Source: Pseudotabrizicola formosa
Lineage (GTDB): Bacteria > Pseudomonadota > Alphaproteobacteria > Rhodobacterales > Rhodobacteraceae
NCBI RefSeq assembly: GCF_002900965.1
Contig: NZ_PJOM01000003.1
Coordinates: 434,001 to 498,000 of the forward strand
Direction: 5' to 3'
Length of the DNA: 64,000 nt
Shown here: positions 28,125 to 35,516 of the stretch, piece after piece
Layout: each line of letters opens with the position of its first letter
Numbering within the stretch: the stretch's first letter is position 1
Notes under the pieces: generated by a model
Told to the model about the DNA's origin: nothing
Seen by the model: only the letters and a program-made list of their open reading frames with translations
Database searches by the model: none
Made by a program: the position numbers and the translations under genes

Positions 28125-28288
28125 CGCCGATTGTTCCCCCGGTTTCGTGTCCTTCGTTTCAACGCTGTAACACTTGCTGCGAGTCAGAGGCAAGGGTGCC
28201 GCGCGCGCCGCCTGGCCGGCACTTTCCCGCTTTTCCATTGAAATCTGGAGGTCAGGCGCTTTATATAGGCGTAACGACAGGATGACAC

Positions 28289-28705
28289 ATGCGGATGACG
28301 GCACAGGAACGATCCACAGAATGGCTGGCACGGGGTGGATTGCGCCCGACGCGTCAGCGATTGTCGCTTGCCAGTCTTCTGGTGGGCGACGGCGTGGATC
28401 GTCATGTCACCGCAGAAAGCCTGTTTGCGCTGTCGGTAGAGTCAGGGGACCGGGTCAGCCTTGCCACCGTTTACAACACCTTGCGGGCGTTCTGTGAGGC
28501 GGGGTTGATGAATGAAGTGGTGGTGGACGGATCGAAAAGCTATTTCGACACCCGGATGGATGACCACCCCCATTTCTATTGGGAAGACACCGCAGAGCTG
28601 ACCGATGCCCCGAAGGATCAACTGGAAATCAGCGGCTTGCCGGATGCCCCCGAGGGCACCGAAATTTCGCGTGTGGATGTCGTGATCCGGCTCAAGCGCC
28701 TCTGA
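28289..28705 (+). CDS. irr: Fur-family iron response regulator Irr
   Basis: Fur-superfamily transcription regulator of 138 residues. The winged HTH spans about 8-75 ([38 protein letters not shown]), and the dimer domain has [19 protein letters not shown]. No CxxC zinc pair is present, consistent with the Irr branch, which senses iron through haem availability and not by binding Fe(II) the Fur way. The gene may begin at 28289 or at the ATG two codons later (28295). It is divergent from fabA, an arrangement I associate with Rhodobacteraceae. It converges on the DUF6476 gene with a three-base gap. Confidence 0.88.
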   Translation: MRMTAQERSTEWLARGGLRPTRQRLSLASLLVGDGVDRHVTAESLFALSVESGDRVSLATVYNTLRAFCEAGLMNEVVVDGSKSYFDTRMDDHPHFYWEDTAELTDAPKDQLEISGLPDAPEGTEISRVDVVIRLKRL

Positions 28706-28708
28706 CGC

Positions 28709-29017
28709 TCAGGGCTGCGCCGGAACCACCTCAACCTCTTGCCGCAACCTGCCGTCACGCTCGAAAATCAGGATGCGGTCATCCTCTGTCACCACTGCGA
28801 TGAAATCACGCCCCATGGTGACAGCCGCCGCCTGCGTGCCCTCGGGCAGGGCCAGTTGATCGGGCGTGGCCAGCGGAGTGATGTCCGGCATACGGGTGAC
28901 AAGCAGCCCGACCACGGTTATGACACCGACAATCATCGTGGCGGTGAGGACAATCACCAGCCATTTCAGAAGTCTCAGCGAAGGCGGAAGCGCTTCGGTT
29001 TCAGGAGTGTTGTTCAT
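28709..29017 (-). CDS. DUF6476 family small membrane protein
   Basis: Protein of 102 residues with one strong N-terminal membrane span (LLKWLVIVLTATMIVGVITVVGLLV, about 18-42) and a C-terminal extracytoplasmic beta-rich part that reads like one propeller-type repeat (AAVTMGRDFIAVVTEDDRILIFERDG). Function unknown. The start codon at 29017 shares the CATG tetramer with the start codon of the divergent rluA-family gene, so the two coding regions overlap head to head. Confidence 0.78.
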   Translation of the reverse strand: MNNTPETEALPPSLRLLKWLVIVLTATMIVGVITVVGLLVTRMPDITPLATPDQLALPEGTQAAAVTMGRDFIAVVTEDDRILIFERDGRLRQEVEVVPAQP

Positions 29018-30074
29018 GTCAGGCCCTTTTGCCGATGCGACCGAAGACGAGGATCTCACCCTGCAGGTGACGATTGCCGATGGCTGCGCTGACCGTCTTG
29101 ATAAGGCGCTGGCGCGGTCAGTGCCAGAGGAAGCGGCGCTGTCGCGCACACGGTTGATGAAGATGATCGCCGATGGTGCCGTCTGGCGCGGGGGCGAAGC
29201 GCTGACCGATCCCAAGATCCGGGCCGAGGCGGGTGATGTGATCACCCTGTTTCTCGATCCGCCGGTCAGTGTGGATACTTTGGCCGAAGATATTCCGCTG
29301 ACGGTGATCTATGAGGATGAGCATCTGATCGTTGTCGATAAACCTGTCGGCATGGTGGTCCACCCGGCCCCCGGCACGCCCTCTGGCACGCTGGTGAATG
29401 CGCTGCTGGCGCATTGTGGCGACACGCTGTCGGGGATCGGGGGCGAGCGTCGCCCGGGCATCGTCCACCGGATCGACAAGGATACCACTGGACTGCTTGT
29501 GGTAGCGAAATCCGACAAGGCGCATCATGGGCTGGCCACCCAGTTCGAACGCCATGACGTGAACCGCCGCTATGTCGCGCTGGTCCATGCCGTGCCCAAC
29601 GCTGCCGACCCGCGCCTGCGTGGGATCAAGGGGGTCTCGTTCGAGACCGGCGGCATCATCAAGATTGCCACGTTGCTGGCCCGCCACAAGACCGACCGTC
29701 AGCGTCAGGCCGTGGTCTGGCATGATGGCCGGCACGCGGTCACGCGGGTGCGGGTGCTGGAGGCCTTTGCCGATCAGGCCGCCTTGGTGGAATGCTGGCT
29801 GGAAACTGGGCGCACCCATCAGATCCGGGTACATATGGCGCATGCCGGGCACGGGCTCTTGGGCGACCAGACCTATGGTGGCAAGCGCAAGCTGTCGCCC
29901 AAGGCGCTGACATCCCTGGCGGCGGACCTGGGCAATGCCTTTCCGCGCCAGGCGCTGCACGCAGCCACTTTGGGCTTTACCCACCCGGTCACCGATGAAT
30001 GGCTGGAATTTTCGTCCCCCCTGCCGGACGATATGGCGGGGCTCTTGGACGTCCTGCGCAGGCCCAAGGACTGA
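29016..30074 (+). CDS. rluD: RluA-family 23S rRNA pseudouridine synthase (RluD-like)
   Basis: RNA-modifying enzyme of 352 residues. It has an N-terminal S4-like domain (residues about 15-85: DRLDKALARSVPEEAALSRTRL), then the catalytic domain with HRIDKDTTGLLVVAKSD containing the essential Asp, and LETGRTHQIRVHMAHAGHGLLGDQTYGG. The S4 plus catalytic layout fits RluD/RluC. The ATG at 29016 overlaps the start codon of the divergent DUF6476 gene; there is therefore no space for an ordinary promoter between them, and each promoter must lie within the other gene. Confidence 0.9.
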   Translation: MSGPFADATEDEDLTLQVTIADGCADRLDKALARSVPEEAALSRTRLMKMIADGAVWRGGEALTDPKIRAEAGDVITLFLDPPVSVDTLAEDIPLTVIYEDEHLIVVDKPVGMVVHPAPGTPSGTLVNALLAHCGDTLSGIGGERRPGIVHRIDKDTTGLLVVAKSDKAHHGLATQFERHDVNRRYVALVHAVPNAADPRLRGIKGVSFETGGIIKIATLLARHKTDRQRQAVVWHDGRHAVTRVRVLEAFADQAALVECWLETGRTHQIRVHMAHAGHGLLGDQTYGGKRKLSPKALTSLAADLGNAFPRQALHAATLGFTHPVTDEWLEFSSPLPDDMAGLLDVLRRPKD

Positions 30075-30146
30075 CATTCGCGTGAAAATGCCGACATAAC
30101 CCTTTCCTGTCGGAACGGACAAGCCTTCATTCGGCGTTTACTAAGG

Positions 30147-30152
30147 TATGAT
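30147..30152 (+). promoter_or_regulatory. Possible -10 element of the rpoH promoter
   Basis: TATGAT lies 90 bases before the rpoH ATG in a rather AT-rich patch. The hexamer 16 bases upstream (CTTCAT) is a poor sigma-70 -35 match, so another sigma factor or an activator may be involved. Weak evidence. Confidence 0.3.
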
Positions 30153-30241
30153 ACGCCGTGTCCTTGAAGGAGCGGTCCGCAGACCTTAGGTGATGTGGTC
30201 CCCCGGGGGCTGATGGCACCGGGGCAAACAGGGGGCGACAG

Positions 30242-31135
30242 ATGAGCACCTATACCAATCTACCTGCGCCAAGCCCGGAACAGGGCTTGAACCGGTACAT
30301 GCAGGAAATCCGCAAATTTCCGCTTCTGGAACCGGAAGAAGAATACATGCTGGCCAAGGCCTGGGTCGACCGGCAGGACAGCGCATCAGCCCATAAGCTG
30401 GTGACATCCCACCTGCGTCTGGCGGCCAAGATCGCTATGGGATATCGTGGCTATGGCCTGCCGCAGGCCGAGGTGATTTCCGAAGCGAATGTCGGTTTGA
30501 TGCAAGCGGTCAAGCGGTTTGATCCGGAACGCGGTTTCCGATTGGCGACCTATGCGATGTGGTGGATCCGCGCCAGCATTCAGGAATATATCCTGCGGTC
30601 GTGGAGTCTGGTGAAGCTGGGGACCACTTCGGCGCAGAAAAAGCTGTTCTTCAATCTGCGCAAGGCCAAGGCCAAGCTGGGGGCACTCGAAGAAGGTGAC
30701 CTGCGCCCGGAAAACGTGGCCCAGATCGCCAAGGATCTGTCGGTGACCGAAGAAGAGGTCATCGCCATGAACCGCCGTATGGCGGGGGCCGATGCGTCGC
30801 TGAACGCAACGGTCGGGTCCGAAGACGGAGGCGCACAGTGGCAGGACTGGCTGGAAGACGAAAACAGCGATCAGGCCGAAGCCTACGCCGAAAGCGATGA
30901 GCTGGATATCCGGCGCCGCCTGTTGGTGCAGGCGATGTCTGTGCTGAACGATCGGGAAAAGGAAATCCTGATGCAGCGCCGTCTGGCGGATGAGCCGGTA
31001 ACGCTTGAGACGCTCTCGGAAAAGCACTCGGTCAGCCGCGAACGCATCCGCCAGATCGAGGTGCGCGCGTTTGAAAAGCTGCAGACCAAGATGCGCGAAC
31101 TTGCCAAGGGCAAAGGCATGGTGGTTCCGGGCTGA
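30242..31135 (+). CDS. rpoH: RNA polymerase sigma factor RpoH (sigma-32 type)
   Basis: Alternative sigma factor of 297 residues for heat-shock and envelope or oxidative stress genes. Region 2 is clear (HLRLAAKIAMGYRGYGLPQAEVISEANVGLMQAVKRFDPERGFRLATYAMWWIRASIQEYIL), the RpoH box QKKLFFNLRKAK follows, and region 4 ends in SVSRERIRQIEVRAFEKLQ. Rhodobacteraceae usually have two RpoH paralogues; this sequence alone does not tell which. The 167-base upstream region is non-coding, and an intrinsic terminator closes the unit at 31158. Confidence 0.93.
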   Translation: MSTYTNLPAPSPEQGLNRYMQEIRKFPLLEPEEEYMLAKAWVDRQDSASAHKLVTSHLRLAAKIAMGYRGYGLPQAEVISEANVGLMQAVKRFDPERGFRLATYAMWWIRASIQEYILRSWSLVKLGTTSAQKKLFFNLRKAKAKLGALEEGDLRPENVAQIAKDLSVTEEEVIAMNRRMAGADASLNATVGSEDGGAQWQDWLEDENSDQAEAYAESDELDIRRRLLVQAMSVLNDREKEILMQRRLADEPVTLETLSEKHSVSRERIRQIEVRAFEKLQTKMRELAKGKGMVVPG

Positions 31136-31157
31136 GCGTTGCTCAGGGTCTGCACCA

Positions 31158-31184
31158 GGCGGCACCGGCGACGGGCCGCCTTTT
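31158..31184 (+). terminator. Intrinsic terminator after rpoH
   Basis: GGCGGC / GCCGCC outer stem with an inner CCG-GCGA-CGG stem, followed directly by TTTT. It starts 22 bases after the rpoH stop. Confidence 0.85.
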
Positions 31185-31262
31185 GCATGTCTGCAAGCCC
31201 TTGGCCTTCGCGCCTCAGACCGGTACCACTGCCTGCACTTGTGGCGGACATTCGCCGAAGAG

Positions 31263-31349
31263 ATGACGTTTTTGTTGGCTGATGTGTCGTTTTTGTTTGC
31301 CCCATGGTGGTTGGCAGGCTACGTCATCTGCCATTGGTTGAAAGGATGA
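31263..31349 (+). CDS. Candidate 28-residue hydrophobic small ORF upstream of psd
   Basis: A short ATG frame encodes a Trp/Phe/Leu-rich peptide beginning [16 protein letters not shown] and ending in a Lys-Gly tail, which would fit a single membrane span. Its stop (31347-31349) is nine bases ahead of the psd ATG, and its last codons contain the AAAGGA that would be the psd ribosome site, so translation could be coupled. The DNA underneath carries two similar 18-20 base stretches (around GACGTTTTTGTTGG and GTCGTTTTTGTTTG). There is only a poorly spaced GAAGAG as its own ribosome site. It may be a real small protein, a leader peptide, or chance. Confidence 0.3.
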   Translation: MTFLLADVSFLFAPWWLAGYVICHWLKG

Positions 31350-31357
31350 GACCAACC

Positions 31358-32050
31358 ATGACCATGCTGGGCACATTTCTCAAACCGATGCATCCCGAGG
31401 GGTACAAGTTCGTGGCGATCTTTGCCGCGATTACCCTTGTGCTGTTCTGGTTGTGGGAGCCGTTGGGCTGGATCGGCGTCGGTTTGACGGTCTGGTGCTA
31501 CTATTTTTTCCGGGACCCCAAGCGGTCTGTTCCGCAGGGTGCGGGCCTTCTGGTTTCTCCGGCCGATGGTGTGATCAGCCTGATCGAACGCGCGGTGCCA
31601 CCGCCGGAACTGGGCATGGGGCCAGAGGCCTTGATGCGGGTTTCGGTTTTCATGAACGTGTTCAACTGCCATGTAAACCGCGCCCCCATTGCCGGCACGA
31701 TCGGCGCCATGAGCTATCGGCCCGGGAAGTTCCTGAATGCCTCGCTTGACAAGGCGTCGGTGGATAATGAACGCAATTCGCTGCGGATCGACCTGGCCGA
31801 TGGCCGCCAGATTGCCGTGGTGCAGATTGCGGGTCTGGTGGCCCGCCGCATCATGTGGTGGGTGGCGGAAGGGCAGGGGCTGCGCACCGGCGAACGCTTT
31901 GGCCTGATCCGCTTTGGCAGCCGGGTGGATGTCTATCTGCCTGAAGGCGTGAGCCCGCAGGTCGCCTTGGGCCAGACGATGGTGGCGGGCGAAACCGTGC
32001 TGGCGGTGCTGGGGCGTGATCTGCCGCAAACCATGGCCCGTGTGGAATGA
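31358..32050 (+). CDS. psd: Phosphatidylserine decarboxylase
   Basis: Pyruvoyl enzyme of 230 residues that turns phosphatidylserine into phosphatidylethanolamine at the inner membrane. It belongs to the short (about 230 residue) type: N-terminal hydrophobic hairpin ([25 protein letters not shown]), [25 protein letters not shown] and the autocleavage region [11 protein letters not shown], where the Ser of the GS pair becomes the pyruvoyl group. ATGs at 31346 and 31364 are alternatives to 31358. It overlaps pssA by four bases. Confidence 0.9.
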   Translation: MTMLGTFLKPMHPEGYKFVAIFAAITLVLFWLWEPLGWIGVGLTVWCYYFFRDPKRSVPQGAGLLVSPADGVISLIERAVPPPELGMGPEALMRVSVFMNVFNCHVNRAPIAGTIGAMSYRPGKFLNASLDKASVDNERNSLRIDLADGRQIAVVQIAGLVARRIMWWVAEGQGLRTGERFGLIRFGSRVDVYLPEGVSPQVALGQTMVAGETVLAVLGRDLPQTMARVE

Positions 32051-32802
32051 CCGAAGATCCCAAACTGCCGCTGCGCCGCCGGATGCATATTCTGCATCTA
32101 TTGCCCAACCTGATTTCGGTCATCGCGCTTTGCGCCGGGCTGACCGCGATCCGCATGGCGGTGGAAGGCCGCTTTGGCTGGGCTGTCGCGCTGATCGGGC
32201 TTGCCGCCGCGCTTGACGGGATTGATGGCCGGCTGGCGCGGATGCTGAAATCCGAAAGTGCTATCGGTGCCGAGCTCGACTCCTTGTGCGATCTGGTGAA
32301 TTTTGGCGTGACCCCTGCCTTGGTGCTGTATTTCTGGGGCATGCATTCAGATACGGCCTTGGGCTGGATTGCGGTGCTGATCTATGCCGTCTGCTGCATG
32401 CTCCGCCTCGCGCGCTTCAATGTCGGCAATCGCGAACCGGATGTCGATGCAAAGCCAAAGGGGTTCGTCGGCGTGCCCTCGCCCGCCGGCGCGATGCTGG
32501 CGCTGCTGCCGATCTATCTGGCCTACGGCTTTGACAACGCCCTGCGCCTGCCCGCATGGGCCGTGGCGATCTGGATGGTCTTTATTGGCGCGCTGATGAT
32601 TTCGCGGATGCCGACGCCGTCGTTCAAGGGGGTCCGGATCTATGCCGAAAATGCCCGCTTCATCCTGGTGGGTTCGGTGGCGCTCATCGCCGCGCTGTTG
32701 ACCTATCCTTGGGTCACATTGCTGTTGTTGGATGTGATCTATCTGGCAGCCATCCTGTTCCTTTGGCGCAAAAGTGCCCGCTCTCTGAGGAGTGTCGTCT
32801 GA
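32047..32802 (+). CDS. pssA: CDP-diacylglycerol--serine O-phosphatidyltransferase
   Basis: Integral membrane enzyme (251 residues) making phosphatidylserine from CDP-diacylglycerol and serine. The CDP-alcohol phosphatidyltransferase motif DG-x2-GR-x2-R...G-x3-D-x3-D is present as DGIDGRLAR followed by GAELDSLCD. Multiple hydrophobic helices surround it. It starts within the psd stop (ATGA) and its product is the psd substrate, so the two act in sequence. pmtA follows at once. Confidence 0.92.
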   Translation: MTEDPKLPLRRRMHILHLLPNLISVIALCAGLTAIRMAVEGRFGWAVALIGLAAALDGIDGRLARMLKSESAIGAELDSLCDLVNFGVTPALVLYFWGMHSDTALGWIAVLIYAVCCMLRLARFNVGNREPDVDAKPKGFVGVPSPAGAMLALLPIYLAYGFDNALRLPAWAVAIWMVFIGALMISRMPTPSFKGVRIYAENARFILVGSVALIAALLTYPWVTLLLLDVIYLAAILFLWRKSARSLRSVV

Positions 32803-32803
32803 C

Positions 32804-33427
32804 ATGGATATCCGCGCCGTCCGCAAATCCTATGCCCGCTGGGCACCGATTTATGACGCAACCTTTGGCAGGATCACAAAGGCCGGACGGCGGCGGGCGG
32901 TGTCGGTGCTGAATGGTCTGGGCGGGCGGGTTCTGGAGGTGGGCGTTGGCACCGGTCTGTCGCTGCCGGCCTACCGACGCGAGGTGTCGGTAACCGGCAT
33001 CGACGCCAGTGCCGAAATGCTGGAAAAGGCACAGCAAAAGGTGGCAGAGCTTGGCCTGTCCAATGTCGAGGCGCTGCGGCTGATGGATGCGCGGGCGCTG
33101 GAGTTTTCTGATAGCAGTTTTGACCATATCTCTGCCTTGCACATCATGTCGGTCGTGCCAGAGCCGGAACGGGTGATGGCGGAGATGACCCGCGTGCTGC
33201 GCCCTTGCGGCACCATTGTCATGGTGAACCACTTTGCCCGCGACCCGCAGGATAAAGGCGCGCTTCCCTGGCTTGAACGGGTGTTTGCGCCCTTTGCCGA
33301 TCGTCTGGGCTGGCATTCCGATTTCCACCGCAGCACCGTGACCGAGACACGCGGGCTGACCCTGATCGAAGAGGTGGCGCTGCCGCCCTTCGGCATGATG
33401 ACCCTGATGCGGTTCCGCAAGGACTGA
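32804..33427 (+). CDS. pmtA: SAM-dependent methyltransferase, probable phosphatidylethanolamine N-methyltransferase PmtA
   Basis: Class I SAM methyltransferase of 207 residues. It starts VRKSYARWAPIYDATFGRITKAGRRRA, a pattern typical of Rhodobacter-type PmtA, followed by the SAM loop VLEVGVGTGLSLPAY, GIDASAEML and the post-motif LRPCGTIVMVNHF. It would add methyl groups to phosphatidylethanolamine to reach phosphatidylcholine. Its place after psd and pssA supports this. The ATG at 32804 is preferred; a GTG at 32792 inside pssA would add four residues but leaves no room for the GAGGAG ribosome site. Confidence 0.85.
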   Translation: MDIRAVRKSYARWAPIYDATFGRITKAGRRRAVSVLNGLGGRVLEVGVGTGLSLPAYRREVSVTGIDASAEMLEKAQQKVAELGLSNVEALRLMDARALEFSDSSFDHISALHIMSVVPEPERVMAEMTRVLRPCGTIVMVNHFARDPQDKGALPWLERVFAPFADRLGWHSDFHRSTVTETRGLTLIEEVALPPFGMMTLMRFRKD

Positions 33428-33500
33428 CTTGGGTCCAAAATGGCTTCCCCCTGTGGCCGCAAGCCGTTAGGTTGATTGCGCTAACAGGGAGAGACAGCAG

Positions 33501-34493
33501 ATGAAACCAGTTCGTTGGGGCGTGCTTGGCGCTGCCAAATTTGCGCGTGATCACATGGCCCCCGCCATCCACGCTGCCGCAGGGGCCGAGTTTGCGGCGC
33601 TTGCGACGTCAGACGCCGCCAAGGCCGAAGGGTTCCGCGCGTTCTGCCCCGGGTTGCAGGTGCATTCCAGCTATGACGCGCTGCTCGCCGATCCGACCAT
33701 CGATGCGGTCTATGTGCCGTTGCCCAACCATCTGCATGTGGAATGGACGCTCAAGGCGCTGGCCGCCGGTAAGCATGTGCTGACCGAAAAGCCTATCGCT
33801 CTGCGCGCCGAGCAGATCGACCAGATCATCGCTGCCCGCGATGCCAGCGGTCTGCTGGCGGCTGAGGCGTTCATGATCGTGCATCACCCGCAATGGCAGC
33901 GCGCGAAAGAGTGGCTGGCAGAGGGCAAGATCGGCCAGTTGCGCCATGTCGACGCGGCCTTCAGCTATAACAACGCGGCAGAGCCGGGCAATATCCGCAA
34001 CCGCCCCGACACCGGCGGCGGGTCGCTGCGGGACATCGGGGTCTATACCATTGGCTCCATGCGCTTTGTCACCGGCGCAGAGCCCGAGGATGTGGCGGCC
34101 CGCGTTATCATGGAAGCCGGGGTCGAGGTCTTTGCCGATGTGAATGCGATGATGCAGGGGCCGACGGGGCGGTTCACCTATCGCTCGATGACCTCGATGC
34201 GGCTGGCCAACCGGCAGGAAGTGGTGTTTCAGGGTGACAAGGGCATGATCCGCGTCGGCTCGGCACCCTTCAACGCCAATGTGCATGACGTGGCAGAAGT
34301 GGAACTGCATCTGCCCGGCCAGCGGGTGATCACTGACCGGTTTCCGACCGACAACCATTACAAGTTGCAGGTCGAAGCCTTCGGCCGCAGCATCCGCACC
34401 GGGGCCGCTTATCCTTGCCCGCTTGAATTTGTGCGCGGGACGCAGGCGATGATGGACCGCGCCCTTGATACGGCACAGGAAATTGCGCTGTAG
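33501..34493 (+). CDS. Gfo/Idh/MocA family oxidoreductase
   Basis: NAD(P)-dependent dehydrogenase of 330 residues. N-terminal Rossmann domain with RWGVLGAAKFARDHMAPAI, the family Lys in the EKPIAL motif (about residue 97), and the C-terminal GFO_IDH_MocA_C region (GQLRHVDAAFSYNN, GSLRDIGVYTIGSMRFVTG). Members act on sugars, inositol, or dihydrodiols; the DIGVYTI version is common in glucose-fructose oxidoreductase-like and xylose dehydrogenase-like proteins. The substrate is not decidable. It stands 73 bases after pmtA with its own GGGAGAGACAG site. Confidence 0.82.
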   Translation: MKPVRWGVLGAAKFARDHMAPAIHAAAGAEFAALATSDAAKAEGFRAFCPGLQVHSSYDALLADPTIDAVYVPLPNHLHVEWTLKALAAGKHVLTEKPIALRAEQIDQIIAARDASGLLAAEAFMIVHHPQWQRAKEWLAEGKIGQLRHVDAAFSYNNAAEPGNIRNRPDTGGGSLRDIGVYTIGSMRFVTGAEPEDVAARVIMEAGVEVFADVNAMMQGPTGRFTYRSMTSMRLANRQEVVFQGDKGMIRVGSAPFNANVHDVAEVELHLPGQRVITDRFPTDNHYKLQVEAFGRSIRTGAAYPCPLEFVRGTQAMMDRALDTAQEIAL

Positions 34494-34555
34494 GGCGAAA
34501 AATCCAATGATTTCTGCGCCGCAGCAAATTGGTGCGGCGCGGTTTTCTGCAAAAC

Positions 34556-34594
34556 TTGACTGGACAGGTTGACACTTTTCGACAACAGTTGATC
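34556..34594 (+). repeat. Cluster of TTGAC-type half sites ahead of the B12-domain gene
   Basis: TTGAC at 34556 and 34569, GACAAC at 34581 and GTTGATC at 34588 form direct and inverted half sites within 39 bases, about 90 bases before the ATG at 34685. GTTGAC / GACAAC make an imperfect palindrome with a 7-base spacer. This looks like a regulator-binding region or overlapping -35 elements; the regulator is not known. Confidence 0.4.
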
Positions 34595-34684
34595 CAAGGA
34601 CAGGAATCGTCCGGGGGGACTGCCCCGCGTCACAAGGCCCGATCGGCCTGATCAACGCGCGGCTCAAGATTAAAGTGACCTGAC

Positions 34685-35506
34685 ATGGCAACACGTTTTC
34701 CAGCGTCATCGGCTGAGGCCGACAGCGCATTCCGTTCCGGCGGCAAGCGCAGCGCGGCTCCGACAGCCAGTCTCCATTCCTTTGCCGAAGAGGTCATTCT
34801 GCGCGTTGCGGCACAGGCGCGGCGTGACCGGGTTGAAGCGACGGCTCCGAAAATCGCCCAGTTGAGCAAGGCCCTGCTGTCAGAGAACGATGCCTCTGCG
34901 GCAGATTTCGTGCGCGACGCGCGGCTGGGGGGCATGACGGCCGACACCTTGTATTATGGGCTGCTGGCCGGCGCGGTGCAGCAGGTCGGCAATACCTGGG
35001 CGCGGGATGGTATTGCAATGCCTGCGATGCTGCGCACCTCGCACCGGGTCTGGCGGATCATGAATGATCTGCGCGATGTGTTCGTGCAGATATCGGACCG
35101 CAAACCGGGACAGCACGCGGTCTTCGCGCCCTGTCCGCAGGAAGGCCACATGATCGGCCTGACCATGACCGCCGATGATCTGCGCCGTCGGGGCTGGGAA
35201 ATAGAACTGGTGTCCAACGATGACCATGATGGCCTGATCGCCGATATCGAACGTCGCGCCCCGATCAGCGTGGCGCTTGGGGCGACATCACCGGACATGA
35301 CCCTGCCGCTGACCCGGCTGGTGGTGGCGCTGCGCGCGCATATTCCCGGCGTCTGGGTGATGATCGGCGGTGCGATCACCACCCAAGAGCCTGATCTGCT
35401 GGACCTTACCGGTGCCGATGCCGTCGCCAATTCGGCCGAGGCGGCCGAGCAGTTGATGCTTGCCCACCTCGCCAGCCTGGTAGAGCGCCGGTCCAACCGC
35501 GTGTAG
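34685..35506 (+). CDS. Cobalamin-binding-domain protein (B12-binding-like, SCHIC/AerR-like)
   Basis: A 273-residue cytoplasmic protein. After a disordered N-terminus (1-30), a helical bundle (about 35-135, including LLAGAVQQVGNTWARDGIAMPAM with Trp105) leads into a B12-binding Rossmann-like domain (about 143-265: AVFAPCPQEGHMIGLTMTADDLRRRGWEIEL, GATSPDM, VMIGGAIT). The cobalamin-ligand motif is E-x-H-x-x-G around His155, where the classical form is D-x-H-x-x-G. No DNA-binding HTH is present, so it resembles the photoresponsive antirepressors AerR/PpaA of Rhodobacter more than CarH/LitR. Haem or cobalamin as ligand, and its partner, are unknown. Confidence 0.7.
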   Translation: MATRFPASSAEADSAFRSGGKRSAAPTASLHSFAEEVILRVAAQARRDRVEATAPKIAQLSKALLSENDASAADFVRDARLGGMTADTLYYGLLAGAVQQVGNTWARDGIAMPAMLRTSHRVWRIMNDLRDVFVQISDRKPGQHAVFAPCPQEGHMIGLTMTADDLRRRGWEIELVSNDDHDGLIADIERRAPISVALGATSPDMTLPLTRLVVALRAHIPGVWVMIGGAITTQEPDLLDLTGADAVANSAEAAEQLMLAHLASLVERRSNRV

Positions 35507-35516
35507 GCGCGGAGGA

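Noticed and set aside
34556-34594. CrtJ/PpsR-type site ahead of the B12-domain gene
   Set aside because: No TGT-N12-ACA pattern can be found on the plus strand in this segment.
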